A stretch of DNA of 64,000 nucleotides from Aestuariispira insulae (lineage in GTDB: Bacteria > Pseudomonadota > Alphaproteobacteria > UBA8366 > Aestuariispiraceae): contig NZ_QRDW01000002.1 in the NCBI RefSeq assembly GCF_003385955.1, forward strand, positions 248,001 through 312,000. Reading direction: 5' to 3'. Below are positions 39,631-47,427 of the stretch, one piece after another (the stretch's first letter is position 1; each line of letters begins with the position of its first letter). The notes under the pieces are model-generated. The model saw only the letters and a list, made by a program, of their open reading frames with translations, was not told the DNA's origin and ran no database searches. The translations under genes were made by a program, and so were the position numbers.

Positions 39631-40317
39631 ATGGCAGTGACAAACGGCAAGACCGAGAATTGGTTGCGTGGATTGGGAATAGCGGCAGTGGCTGTATTTT
39701 TACTGCTGCCCTCTCCTCTTTTGGCGCAACAGGCCGATCAGCCTGTGGATGATTTCATTGCCGAACGCTATCGCAAAGAGGCGCATGCCGGCAATGTTAA
39801 AGCCCAGTTTACCCTGGGCTATCTGCATGAACGGGGCATGATTCGCCGGTCGGACGGCGTAGACAGTCGGGCGCTGGCCATTGATTGGTACCGGAAAGCG
39901 GCGACGGGCGGCTATGCCGCGGCCCAGTTCCGCCTGGGTACCCTCCTGATGGGCGGTGATGAAGCCGACCGGGCCGAAGCATTATCTTCTTTTCGGAAGG
40001 CGGCGGACCAGGGGCTGATGGAAGCGCAATATAACCTGTCGCTGTTGCTGGATCGAACCGGTGAATTGGAAGAGGCTGCGCGCTATATGGAAATGGCGGC
40101 ACGACAGGGCATGGCGCGGGCCATGCGTCGCATGGGCATGCTGCATATGGAAGGGCGCGGTGTCGCACAGGATAACGTCATGGCCTGGGTCTGGCTGGTC
40201 CAGGCGGTGGGGCATGGTGACAATGAGGCGGTGAAGCTGGTGGGGGACCTGGATGCCAAACTGAGCGACACGGAACGCGAAAACGCAAAACTGCGGCTTG
40301 ATGCTGAACAGCGCTAA
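39631..40317 (+). CDS. exported Sel1-repeat protein
   Basis: A 228-residue protein with a signal peptide or anchor ('LGIAAVAVFLLLPSPLLAQ') and about four Sel1-like helical repeats of 36 residues. The consensus A-x2-G-x3-A-x2-x-L-G is visible in 'AHAGNVKAQFTLGYLHERG', 'AATGGYAAAQFRLGTLLMGG' and 'AARQGMARAMRRMGMLHMEG'. Sel1 proteins serve as scaffolds, often for envelope or signalling complexes. No partner is apparent. Confidence 0.88.
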   Translation: MAVTNGKTENWLRGLGIAAVAVFLLLPSPLLAQQADQPVDDFIAERYRKEAHAGNVKAQFTLGYLHERGMIRRSDGVDSRALAIDWYRKAATGGYAAAQFRLGTLLMGGDEADRAEALSSFRKAADQGLMEAQYNLSLLLDRTGELEEAARYMEMAARQGMARAMRRMGMLHMEGRGVAQDNVMAWVWLVQAVGHGDNEAVKLVGDLDAKLSDTERENAKLRLDAEQR

Positions 40318-40560
40318 CCGACCGGTTAGAATTATAAGCCCTTGTTCCTAAACATTATTCTTGTCTTAGCGGAATCCTTACCTTTGAATGGTAATGTCGT
40401 GACCGGGAAAAACACTGTCGCAGTTGGTGGAGAGAGAACCGCCGTAGCACAGTATTTAACCCGGATACAGGCAAGACCCTTGGTCTGAATAGGAGCAGGG
40501 TCAGGTATCAAGACATTTCGTGCGCTTGCCCAAGAACAAGCCACCTCAACTGGGAATTGG

Positions 40561-41259
40561 ATGAAGCCAATGGCTGACGAAGAAGATTTCGACCTCCGCG
40601 ACTTGGACGATCAAGAGCTTGTCGAGCAGATGTGGGATGACCTTTATGACGGTCTGGCTGATGAGATCGTTGAAGGCACCAAAATCCTGCTGGAACGCGG
40701 CTGGGCACCTTATAAGGTCCTGACCGAAGCGCTGGTTGAAGGCATGCGCATCGTTGGTGTCGATTTCCGTGACGGCATCCTGTTCGTGCCGGAAGTGTTG
40801 ATGTCCGCCAACTCCATGAAATCCGGCATGGCCATCCTGCGCCCGCTGCTCGCCGAATCCGGCGCGCCGCAGCAGGGTAAAATGGTGATCGGCACTGTGA
40901 AGGGCGACATTCACGACATCGGCAAAAACCTGGTTTCCATGATGATGGAAGGCGCTGGTTTCGAAGTGATCGACATCGGCATCAACCAGTCCGTGGAAGA
41001 ATATCTGGCCGCTCTGGAAGAGCATAAGCCGGACATCCTGGGCATGTCCGCCCTGCTGACCACCACCATGCCTTACATGAAGGTTGTCATCGACACCATG
41101 AAAGAGCAGGGTATCCGCGATGACTATGTGGTCCTCGTTGGTGGTGCGCCGCTGAACGAAGAATTCGCCAACGAAGTTGGTGCTGACGCTTATTGCCGTG
41201 ACGCGGCTGTTGCCGTTGAAATGGCAAAAGAATACATGGCGCGTCGCCATAACGCGTAA
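40561..41259 (+). CDS. corrinoid (B12-binding) methyl-carrier protein 1
   Basis: A 232-residue methyltransferase corrinoid protein of the MtbC/MttC/MetH-B12 type. An N-terminal four-helix cap (residues about 15-95) is followed by the Rossmann B12 domain with the cobalt-ligand motif 'KGDIHDIGKN' (D116, H118, G121). The first 36 residues are strongly acidic. Codon use is very biased to preferred codons (CGT, GGT, CTG, GAA), which suggests high expression. ATG at 40561 or 40570 are both possible; the second matches the paralogue at 43649. It heads a unit with the DUF1638 and 'virulence factor' genes. It carries a methyl group between a donor methyltransferase and folate. Confidence 0.93.
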   Translation: MKPMADEEDFDLRDLDDQELVEQMWDDLYDGLADEIVEGTKILLERGWAPYKVLTEALVEGMRIVGVDFRDGILFVPEVLMSANSMKSGMAILRPLLAESGAPQQGKMVIGTVKGDIHDIGKNLVSMMMEGAGFEVIDIGINQSVEEYLAALEEHKPDILGMSALLTTTMPYMKVVIDTMKEQGIRDDYVVLVGGAPLNEEFANEVGADAYCRDAAVAVEMAKEYMARRHNA

Positions 41260-41287
41260 GCGCTGACCAAATTCTGAAGGATCGGCC

Positions 41288-41941
41288 ATGACTGCCGGTT
41301 TACAGGAATTCGAAGATCCGGGGACCTCTGAGTCCCCGGAATTTTTGCCGGAGACGGCAAAAACACTGGTGATCGCCTGTGGGGCGCTTGCCCGTGAGAT
41401 CCTTGATGTGATCAAGCTGAATGGCTGGCAAAACCTGGCCATCACCTGCCTGCCCGCAAAACTCCACAACGCCCCCGACCAGATCACACCGCGCCTGCGG
41501 GAAAAGATCCGCGCCAACAAAGATCGCTATACGCGCATCTTGGTGGCCTATGCTGATTGCGGCACCGGCGGCCTGATCGACAAGATGATTGAAGAAGAGG
41601 GGGTTGAGCGGATCGGCGGGCCGCATTGTTATTCCTTCTATGCCGGGCAGCAGGATTTTGACGCGCTCGCCGAACAGGAGTTAGGCACCTTTTACCTCAC
41701 CGACTATATGGTTCGGCATTTTGATTCGCTGATCATGGAGGGGATGGGGCTCAATAAATATCCGCAGATGCGCGAATTGATGTTCGGCAATTACAAGCGT
41801 CTGGTCTATCTGGCGCAGATGGAAGATCCGAAACTTGATGACCTTGCAGAGCAGGCGGCGGAAAAGCTGCAGCTTTCCTACCGGAAGGTCTTTACAGGCT
41901 ATGGTGAGCTGGCCACATTCATGGCCGCTGCCGCGAAATGA
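41288..41941 (+). CDS. DUF1638 protein
   Basis: A 217-residue protein of the DUF1638 family, which recurs beside corrinoid methyltransferase genes in methanogens, acetogens and alphaproteobacteria. Its biochemical role is unproven. Visible features: 'TLVIACGALAREILDVIKL', a cysteine-containing loop 'VAYADCGTGG' and 'HCYSFYAGQ', which could hold a metal or cofactor. It begins 28 bases after the corrinoid gene. The context supports a helper role in corrinoid methylation. Confidence 0.85.
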   Translation: MTAGLQEFEDPGTSESPEFLPETAKTLVIACGALAREILDVIKLNGWQNLAITCLPAKLHNAPDQITPRLREKIRANKDRYTRILVAYADCGTGGLIDKMIEEEGVERIGGPHCYSFYAGQQDFDALAEQELGTFYLTDYMVRHFDSLIMEGMGLNKYPQMRELMFGNYKRLVYLAQMEDPKLDDLAEQAAEKLQLSYRKVFTGYGELATFMAAAAK

Positions 41942-41971
41942 ACAATCAGAACAGAACAAGGGTTAGATGAA

Positions 41972-42274
41972 ATGGCACAGTTGATTGTGGTCTATTGGCG
42001 GGATATCCCGGCACAGGTGATCGTGAAAAAAGGCCGTCGCGACCAGGTGAAGGTTGTACTGGACGAGCGGTTTGAAAAAGCCATCGACCGCGCGGCCATG
42101 CGCGGCGACGCCCGAGGCACGGAAGATTATCTGGCCGAATGGAAAAAGGCCGATCCGGTCGAGGTCTCTGATGACCTGCAGGCGGAAGCGGACAAAAAGG
42201 CGGCTGAATTGGAAGCGGCCTATGATGATGAGCGCCTGAAGGTGCTGGTGGCCAATGGCGGTAATGAAGCCTGA
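41972..42274 (+). CDS. 'virulence factor' family small protein of corrinoid loci
   Basis: A 100-residue protein of the family historically named 'virulence factor' (Virulence_fact), starting 'MAQLIVVYWRDIPAQVIVKK'. It has a beta-alpha N-terminal half and a helical, charged C-terminus. The name carries no functional information here: it is conserved beside DUF1638 and corrinoid genes and probably acts in the same pathway. It is the last gene before a terminator. Confidence 0.82.
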   Translation: MAQLIVVYWRDIPAQVIVKKGRRDQVKVVLDERFEKAIDRAAMRGDARGTEDYLAEWKKADPVEVSDDLQAEADKKAAELEAAYDDERLKVLVANGGNEA

Positions 42275-42302
42275 TTGCTCCGAACCATATCAAAGTGAAT
42301 TG

Positions 42303-42332
42303 AAGCCCCGCCGATCCGGTGGGGCTTTTTCA
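42303..42332. terminator. bidirectional terminator
   Basis: A 10-bp stem (42303-42312 with 42318-42327, one G-T pair) with a T run after it on the plus strand. It separates the DUF1638 unit from the convergent ChaN-like gene. Confidence 0.85.
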
Positions 42333-42337
42333 TTGCT

Positions 42338-43354
42338 TCATTGCGACGGGTCGGTTTTGCCCATCTTCTTCATCTGGCTTTTGAACTTCTCACACATATC
42401 CTCGCGCGCGACCCTGGGGGTGAACCAGAGATAATCGAATGGCGCGGTCTCAGATTTGAAGCGCCCAGCATAAGCGGCGGGGCTGTGCTCGCCCTCCTGA
42501 ATCTCGATCATGGCGATGGTGAGTATGGTGCGGCCGGGTGCCTGGCGGCGAAGATGTTCGGGCACGCCATAATCAGCGCGCACATGACCGCTGCCGGCGA
42601 TCAGGATGGCCCCATCCCCGCCATTGTCCCGGTCGGCCAGATTCATCACATGGGCCATATAGGCATCCTTGACGGTCTGGATCTCCACCATGGGGGAGAC
42701 CATGCTCTCCGGCAGGTGGCCGCAATGGCTCTCAATAATCTCTTCTTTCTTTGCCGCCTGGACAGGGGCGGGAAGATTTCGAGCCATATCCAGATTGTTG
42801 TAGAGATCATCGCCAAGCGCGCTGGATGTGCCCTCGGTGTAGATCGCCTTGATTTGAGGGCGCGCCAGGCTGGCGGGCAGGATCCTGACATTTTGCGCCA
42901 GAGCGGCTTCGGCAATGGGCTGGTAAAGCGCCCAATCCGGCCAGCCGCTGCTTTGCCAGCTGATTGCCGGGCCAAGGCCGACGGCATCACCGGGACGGTC
43001 TTGCAGATGCTGAATAAGGTGGCCTTCCTGCGCCTCGTCGATCATTTCAAAGGCTACCGCCGCCTTGCGCCCGTCTTTCAGGGCCGCTGCCGTCAGGCGT
43101 GCCTGCAGCCGATGATGGTCGGGATTGTCATGGATTTCCCCTAGCAGGATGAAAACGGCGTCTCTCAGTTCCGATTCCAATGCGGTTTCACCGACGAAAC
43201 TCTGATCCTCCACCCGCCAGATTTTCCCGGTCAAAGGGTGATCCAGGCCCAGCGTCGATTGCCATCCAGAAACGGTTTCTGCCGTTCCTACGGATGAATA
43301 TCCTATGCCTGCCGCGAAAACGGCCATGGCAACCAAATTGGATGTTTGTGTCAT
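42338..43354 (-). CDS. ChaN-family exported protein
   Basis: A 338-residue protein of the ChaN/EreA-like fold. The metal or haem-linked signature is 'FILLGEIHDNPDHHRLQ' at about residue 68. 'VAFEMIDEAQEGHL' and 'LIAGSGHVRADYGVP' follow. The N-terminus 'VAMAVFAAGIGYSSVGTA' is a signal peptide without a lipobox, unlike typical ChaN lipoproteins. Family members bind haem or other iron compounds. It is inserted on the opposite strand between the two corrinoid units and may be unrelated to them. Confidence 0.82.
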   Translation of the reverse strand: MTQTSNLVAMAVFAAGIGYSSVGTAETVSGWQSTLGLDHPLTGKIWRVEDQSFVGETALESELRDAVFILLGEIHDNPDHHRLQARLTAAALKDGRKAAVAFEMIDEAQEGHLIQHLQDRPGDAVGLGPAISWQSSGWPDWALYQPIAEAALAQNVRILPASLARPQIKAIYTEGTSSALGDDLYNNLDMARNLPAPVQAAKKEEIIESHCGHLPESMVSPMVEIQTVKDAYMAHVMNLADRDNGGDGAILIAGSGHVRADYGVPEHLRRQAPGRTILTIAMIEIQEGEHSPAAYAGRFKSETAPFDYLWFTPRVAREDMCEKFKSQMKKMGKTDPSQ

Positions 43355-43568
43355 TTCAACCCCTTCCTTTTCTTTCTGGCTTATTTAGCGGTTGCGCCGG
43401 GATTTGCCCATGGAAATACGGCCGAAGCCAGAAATAGGTTTGTCTCTTAAGAAAAACCAGGTCCGACGGTGACTGGCCGGAGTGGTGGAGACGCTTGGGT
43501 TAGGTGGGGAAAGCGACGTTCATTTAATCGAATGCGACTTTCTATATTCAAAATGCGTCAAAATGGAT

Positions 43569-43599
43569 TTGACATAAATACATAAAGATATTTTTATAT
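43569..43599 (+). promoter_or_regulatory. promoter with SahR-like operator, corrinoid gene 2
   Basis: TTGACA at 43569-43574 is followed 7 bases later by 'ATAAAGATATTTTTATAT' (43582-43599), a near-perfect palindrome (ATAAA-GATATT-TTTAT with one mismatched pair) overlapping the expected -10 region. The same block at the same spacing occurs at 44409-44439. Form and position suit a repressor site. Confidence 0.75.
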
Positions 43600-43648
43600 G
43601 ATTGATTTTGCGTCGATGGGCGCGGTTTTGGTAAAGGGAATGCAGGCC

Positions 43649-44338
43649 ATGGCCGAAGATGATGATTTTGATCTCAATGACCTGAATGATCAGGAGCTGA
43701 CCGAACAGATTTGGGATGATCTTTATGACGGTCTTGCGGATGAAGTTGCGGAAGCCACCGAGATTTTCCTGAAACGCGGTTGGGAGCCCTATGACATTCT
43801 GACCAAGGGATTGGTTGAGGGCATGCGCATCGTCGGCATTGATTTCCGCGATGGTGTGCTCTTTGTGCCGGAAGTTCTGATGGCGGCCAATGCCATGAAG
43901 GCGGGTATGGCGATTCTGCGGCCGTTATTGATCGATTCTGGCGCGCCGCAATTGGGTAAGATCGTGATCGGCACAGTCAAAGGCGACATTCATGATATCG
44001 GCAAAAACTTGGTCGGCATGATGATGGAAGGGGCCGGGTTTGAGGTGATCGATCTTGGCATCAACACCGATGTTGAGGAATTCCTGGAAGCCATAGAAAA
44101 GCATAAACCGGATTTCATCGGCATGTCGGCGCTGCTGACCACGACCATGCCCTATATGAAGGTGGTGATCGACACCCTGGAAGAACAGGGGATCCGCCAG
44201 GATTATATCGTGCTGGTCGGCGGGGCGCCCCTGAATGAGGAATTTGCCATGGAAATCGGGGCGGATGCCTATTGCCGGGATGCGGCGGTGGCTGTGGAGA
44301 CCGCCAAGGAATTGGTGGCGCGCAAGAACCGGGGCTGA
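43649..44338 (+). CDS. corrinoid (B12-binding) methyl-carrier protein 2
   Basis: A 229-residue paralogue of the protein at 40561, with about 78% identity by eye. Cobalt-ligand motif 'KGDIHDIGKN' with H115, intact cap domain and the same acidic N-terminus ('MAEDDDFDLNDLNDQELTEQ'). The frame is open back to ATG 43598, but that ATG lies in the operator; AAAGGGA 9 bases before 43649 and alignment with the paralogue fix the start. Unlike copy 1 it has an SahR-like operator and less extreme codon bias, so it is likely a regulated isoform. Confidence 0.92.
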   Translation: MAEDDDFDLNDLNDQELTEQIWDDLYDGLADEVAEATEIFLKRGWEPYDILTKGLVEGMRIVGIDFRDGVLFVPEVLMAANAMKAGMAILRPLLIDSGAPQLGKIVIGTVKGDIHDIGKNLVGMMMEGAGFEVIDLGINTDVEEFLEAIEKHKPDFIGMSALLTTTMPYMKVVIDTLEEQGIRQDYIVLVGGAPLNEEFAMEIGADAYCRDAAVAVETAKELVARKNRG

Positions 44339-44408
44339 GGCGTATTGTCCGGTCTGCGCCGCAATTTATCAAAAGCGACCGTTTGGCACTTTTTAGCGAC
44401 AATTTCAC

Positions 44409-44439
44409 TTGACATGCACATATAAAGATATTTTTATAT
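44409..44439 (+). promoter_or_regulatory. promoter with SahR-like operator, regulator gene
   Basis: TTGACA at 44409-44414 and 'ATAAAGATATTTTTATAT' at 44422-44439 repeat the arrangement upstream of corrinoid gene 2, base for base in the operator. This implies autoregulation by the ArsR-type protein encoded just downstream. Confidence 0.75.
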
Positions 44440-44475
44440 ATGCAGAAAACAGAGATCAACAAACGAGTGACGAAG

Positions 44476-45468
44476 ATGGAAGAATTGTTGCAGGGCATGC
44501 GGGCGATTGCGGAGCCAACACGGATCAGGATCCTGGTCTTGTGCGCGCATTCCGAATTGACCGTCTCCGAGCTGGTCCAGATTCTGGGCCAGAGCCAGCC
44601 GCGTGTCTCCCGTCACCTGCGTTTGATGGTGGAAGCCGGCGTGTTGCAGCGCCATCAGGAAGGCACCTGGGCCTGGTACCGGCTGGCCAATAAGCTGGCA
44701 CCGATTGCGGGCGGGGGACGTGCCGCCAACCGGGTCGCCCAGATGGCCGCCGACCTGATCGACCTGATCCCGGAGGAAGACCCGGTGGTGTCCCGCGACC
44801 TGGAACGGCTGGAAGGCATTCGTCAGGAACGCGCCCGCATTGCAGAGGAATATTTCACCCGAAATGCTGAAGATTGGGGCCGCATCCGCGCGCTGCATGT
44901 GGATGAAGGTCAGGTGAATGACGCCGTACAGGCGGCTTTTGCCAAGGCCCCGGTTCAGCGGCTGCTGGATATCGGTACCGGCACGGGCAGTGTGCTGCGC
45001 CTGTTGGGCGACCATATCCAGTCCGGCACCGGGGTTGATCAGTCTCCACAGATGCTCTCCATCGCGCGCTCGGCCCTTGATCGGGCTCAGCTGACCCATT
45101 GCCAGGTACGCCAGGCCGATATGTATCAGCTGCCTTATGATGCGGGTTCCTTTGATGCGGCTTGTTTGCATATGGTTCTTCATTATGCCGAGGAACCGGC
45201 GGTGGCGCTGCGCGAGGCGGCCCGTGTGCTGGAAGCGGGCGGGCGTCTGGTGGTGGTGGATTTTGCGCCCCATAACGTGGCCGAACTGCACAGTCGCCAT
45301 GCCCATCGCTGGCCCGGTTTTTCCGATGACCAGGTTGTCGGCTGGATGCTGGATGCCGGACTGGAAAATCCGGAGATCAAACATATGGAAGGTGGCCCGC
45401 TGACCGTGACCCTGTGGGAAGCCACCCAATCCGTTGAAGCACGCAATGCCAAAAAAGGGGCTATCTGA
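44476..45468 (+). CDS. ArsR-type regulator fused to a SAM-methyltransferase fold (SahR-like)
   Basis: About 330 residues. Residues 1-90 are an ArsR winged helix ('MRAIAEPTRIRILVLCAHSE', recognition helix around 'GQSQPRVSRHLRLM'). Residues about 140-320 are a class I methyltransferase fold with motif I 'LLDIGTGTGSVLRLLG'. SahR regulators of the SAM cycle have this architecture and use the methyltransferase domain to sense S-adenosylhomocysteine. The ATG at 44440 sits in the operator, so the start is taken at 44476. Its stop overlaps the metF start by one base (TGATG). Inference: it represses both operator-bearing promoters. Confidence 0.88.
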   Translation: MEELLQGMRAIAEPTRIRILVLCAHSELTVSELVQILGQSQPRVSRHLRLMVEAGVLQRHQEGTWAWYRLANKLAPIAGGGRAANRVAQMAADLIDLIPEEDPVVSRDLERLEGIRQERARIAEEYFTRNAEDWGRIRALHVDEGQVNDAVQAAFAKAPVQRLLDIGTGTGSVLRLLGDHIQSGTGVDQSPQMLSIARSALDRAQLTHCQVRQADMYQLPYDAGSFDAACLHMVLHYAEEPAVALREAARVLEAGGRLVVVDFAPHNVAELHSRHAHRWPGFSDDQVVGWMLDAGLENPEIKHMEGGPLTVTLWEATQSVEARNAKKGAI

Positions 45469-46307
45469 TGTCCGAGTTGAATATCAGTTTCGAGATTTTT
45501 CCGCCGCATCTGGTGGATGCGGATGATGCCCTGGTGCGGGATGCGGGCATTTTGCAAGGCTATGACCCGGCTTTCATCTCTGTCACCTATGGGGCGGGCG
45601 GTTCCAAACGTGACCGGTCGGAACGGATCGTGGATAAGCTTCTGGACCGCAACCATCCCAATCTAGCGGCCCATCTGACTGCCGCTGGCCACAGCCGGGA
45701 AAGCGTGTGTGAGCTGTTGTCCGGCTGGTGGGACAAAGGCCTGCGCCATATCGTGGCGATTCGTGGTGATGCCGCCGGCGATGATGATATTGCCTGCGCG
45801 GCGGAGCTGACCGAAATCATCCGTGATGTGGCGGATTTCGAGGTTTCTGTCTCGGCCTATCCTGAGCGCCATCCGAAATCGGTTAGCTGGGATGCGGAGC
45901 TGGACCATCTGAAACGCAAGTTTGAGGCCGGTGCAACCCGTGCCATCACCCAGTATTTCTTCGATCCTGACCTGTTCCTGCGCTATCGCGACCGCGTTGC
46001 CGCGGCCGGGATCACGGCACCGATCGTGCCGGGCATCCTGCCGGTGCGATCCATCGAACAGGTCAAGCGTTTCTCCAAAGCCTGCGGGGCAAGCGTGCCG
46101 CAATGGCTGGAGGATCGGTTCACGGGGCTGGACCAATGTCCGGACGCCGTGACCCCGGTTGCTGTCGCAACCATTGTTGAGCTGGTCAGCAATCTACGCC
46201 GGGAAGGCGTCGAGGATTTCCATCTCTATACTTTGAATCGTGTGCCGGAAGCCGTGGCAGTCTGCCACAGCCTCGGTATCACACCCAATCGGAAGGAGGC
46301 CGCATAA
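45468..46307 (+). CDS. metF: methylenetetrahydrofolate reductase (MetF type)
   Basis: A 279-residue TIM-barrel flavoprotein interconverting 5,10-methylene-THF and 5-methyl-THF. 'ISFEIFPPHLVDADDAL' carries the catalytic glutamate region. 'FISVTYGAGGSKRDRS' is the MetF signature, 'HLTAAGHSRE' binds flavin, and 'ATRAITQYFFDPDLFLRY' is the substrate loop. It is co-translated with the SahR-like gene. In this locus it would supply, or oxidise, methyl-THF. A second, more divergent reductase lies at 50634. Confidence 0.95.
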   Translation: MSELNISFEIFPPHLVDADDALVRDAGILQGYDPAFISVTYGAGGSKRDRSERIVDKLLDRNHPNLAAHLTAAGHSRESVCELLSGWWDKGLRHIVAIRGDAAGDDDIACAAELTEIIRDVADFEVSVSAYPERHPKSVSWDAELDHLKRKFEAGATRAITQYFFDPDLFLRYRDRVAAAGITAPIVPGILPVRSIEQVKRFSKACGASVPQWLEDRFTGLDQCPDAVTPVAVATIVELVSNLRREGVEDFHLYTLNRVPEAVAVCHSLGITPNRKEAA

Positions 46308-46308
46308 C

Positions 46309-47205
46309 ATGCGCACCGTGAAAGAAGCTCTCAATCAACGTGTCTTGCTCGCAGATGGTTCCGTTAGCCGTCTTTTGGACAATGCCGACACCGATATGAA
46401 GCGGGATTTCTACGGGATGGACAAGGTCCTCTCCGTTCTGAACGTGACAAGGCCCGATCTGGTGCGTGAAGCCCATCTGGCCTATCTGCTGGCCGGTGCC
46501 GATGTGGTGCGGACCAATTCCCTGACCGCATCGCCGCTGACCCTGAAACAATATGGCCTGCAGGATGAAGCCTTCGTGCTGAACCATCTGGCTGCTGAAA
46601 ATGCCGCCAAGGCTGTGGATTCTGTCCCGGGCGAAGGCCGCCGGCGCTTTGTCCTCGGCGTGATCCGCGATGATGGCTGGAACGCGACCCCGGCCGAAAT
46701 CGAAGCGGCGGTGGATGTCCAGGTCCAGGGACTGCTTTCCGGCGGGGCCGATGCCATCGTGCTGGACTGCCTGGCCGGGATCGGCCGGATCCAGCCGGTG
46801 CTGACCGCGGCAAGGCGGGCGCGGGCAAGCGTGAATTCCGAAGCGCCGATCTATTTGCAAGAAGGCCGTGAAGTGACGGATTTTTCCCGCCATGTGCAGG
46901 AACAGGCCGACGGCATCATCCGCTATCGTCCGGGCGATCCGGCCAAGGGCAAGCAACTGGCCGAATGGATTCGGGAAGAGGCCTGCAACCTGATTGGTGG
47001 TGGCGATTTGCCGGGCAAAACCCAGCAGCTGGATTCGGTTCTGCGCGATTTGGCCGAAGATGGTTTGCGGCCGGTGCAGAGCTGGGTGCGGGAAGAAGGT
47101 CCGGTTGACCGGTTCGAGCCTGCTTCCAGCTGGTCCCATTTCCCGGATGGCCATGAGGCTGAACGGGAGATCAAGGCCGCCAAAGCGCTTGAAAAGGCGG
47201 TTTGA
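46309..47205 (+). CDS. homocysteine-methyltransferase-fold protein lacking all zinc ligands
   Basis: A 298-residue barrel protein aligning with the N-terminal homocysteine domain of MetH: 'LLADGSVSRLL', 'HLAYLLAGADVVRTNSLTAS' and 'GLLSGGADAIVLDCLAG'. The zinc cysteines of MetH/BHMT are gone. The N-C of the first site reads R205-Y206 ('GIIRYRPGD'), and the C-terminal GGCC reads G-G-G-D (230-233, 'NLIGGGDLPG'). Only C154 and C226 remain. It therefore cannot bind zinc-thiolate homocysteine in the usual way. It may be a structural partner, a regulator, or a methyltransferase for another acceptor. GGAAGGAGG precedes the ATG, one base after metF. Confidence 0.82.
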   Translation: MRTVKEALNQRVLLADGSVSRLLDNADTDMKRDFYGMDKVLSVLNVTRPDLVREAHLAYLLAGADVVRTNSLTASPLTLKQYGLQDEAFVLNHLAAENAAKAVDSVPGEGRRRFVLGVIRDDGWNATPAEIEAAVDVQVQGLLSGGADAIVLDCLAGIGRIQPVLTAARRARASVNSEAPIYLQEGREVTDFSRHVQEQADGIIRYRPGDPAKGKQLAEWIREEACNLIGGGDLPGKTQQLDSVLRDLAEDGLRPVQSWVREEGPVDRFEPASSWSHFPDGHEAEREIKAAKALEKAV

Positions 47206-47344
47206 TCGGGAAAACGAGATGCGATAGCCGTGCCGCCTGTCGCGATCGCGCCGCAATGACGCGATCAGGATGGATTTCGGCGCGGCTAAGCATTCCCGTC
47301 ACCCCGGCCCGAGGCATAAGAGGGCAGTATCGGATGTTGCGGTG

Positions 47345-47365
47345 TCCCGTCCGGGATGGACGGGA
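47345..47365 (+). other. leader hairpin upstream of the pterin methyltransferase gene
   Basis: 'tcccgtcc' pairs perfectly with 'ggacggga' around GGGAT in the 222-base gap before 47428. No T run follows directly. It may be an attenuation, processing or stability element. It also contains an in-frame ATG (47356) that is unlikely to be used. Bases 47294-47307 match one end of the dispersed palindrome family. Confidence 0.45.
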
Positions 47366-47427
47366 AGGGTGAATGTCTGAATAGAGATTTTTTAATACCA
47401 GCGATATATGAAAAGGGCGTGTCCACT

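Noticed and set aside
40318-40560. Possible cobalamin or SAM riboswitch in the 242-base leader of corrinoid gene 1
   Set aside because: No B12-box-like or SAM-II core pattern could be recognised by eye. The leader is long enough for an RNA element, so a covariance-model search would be needed to settle it.
46309-47205. Calling this gene the homocysteine domain of a functional split methionine synthase
   Set aside because: All three zinc cysteines are replaced; the fold is right but the known chemistry is not supported.
47345-47365. Hairpin as an intrinsic terminator before the pterin methyltransferase gene
   Set aside because: The stem is strong, but the nearest T run is about 20 bases further on, so it does not fit an intrinsic terminator. 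Listed only as a leader hairpin.
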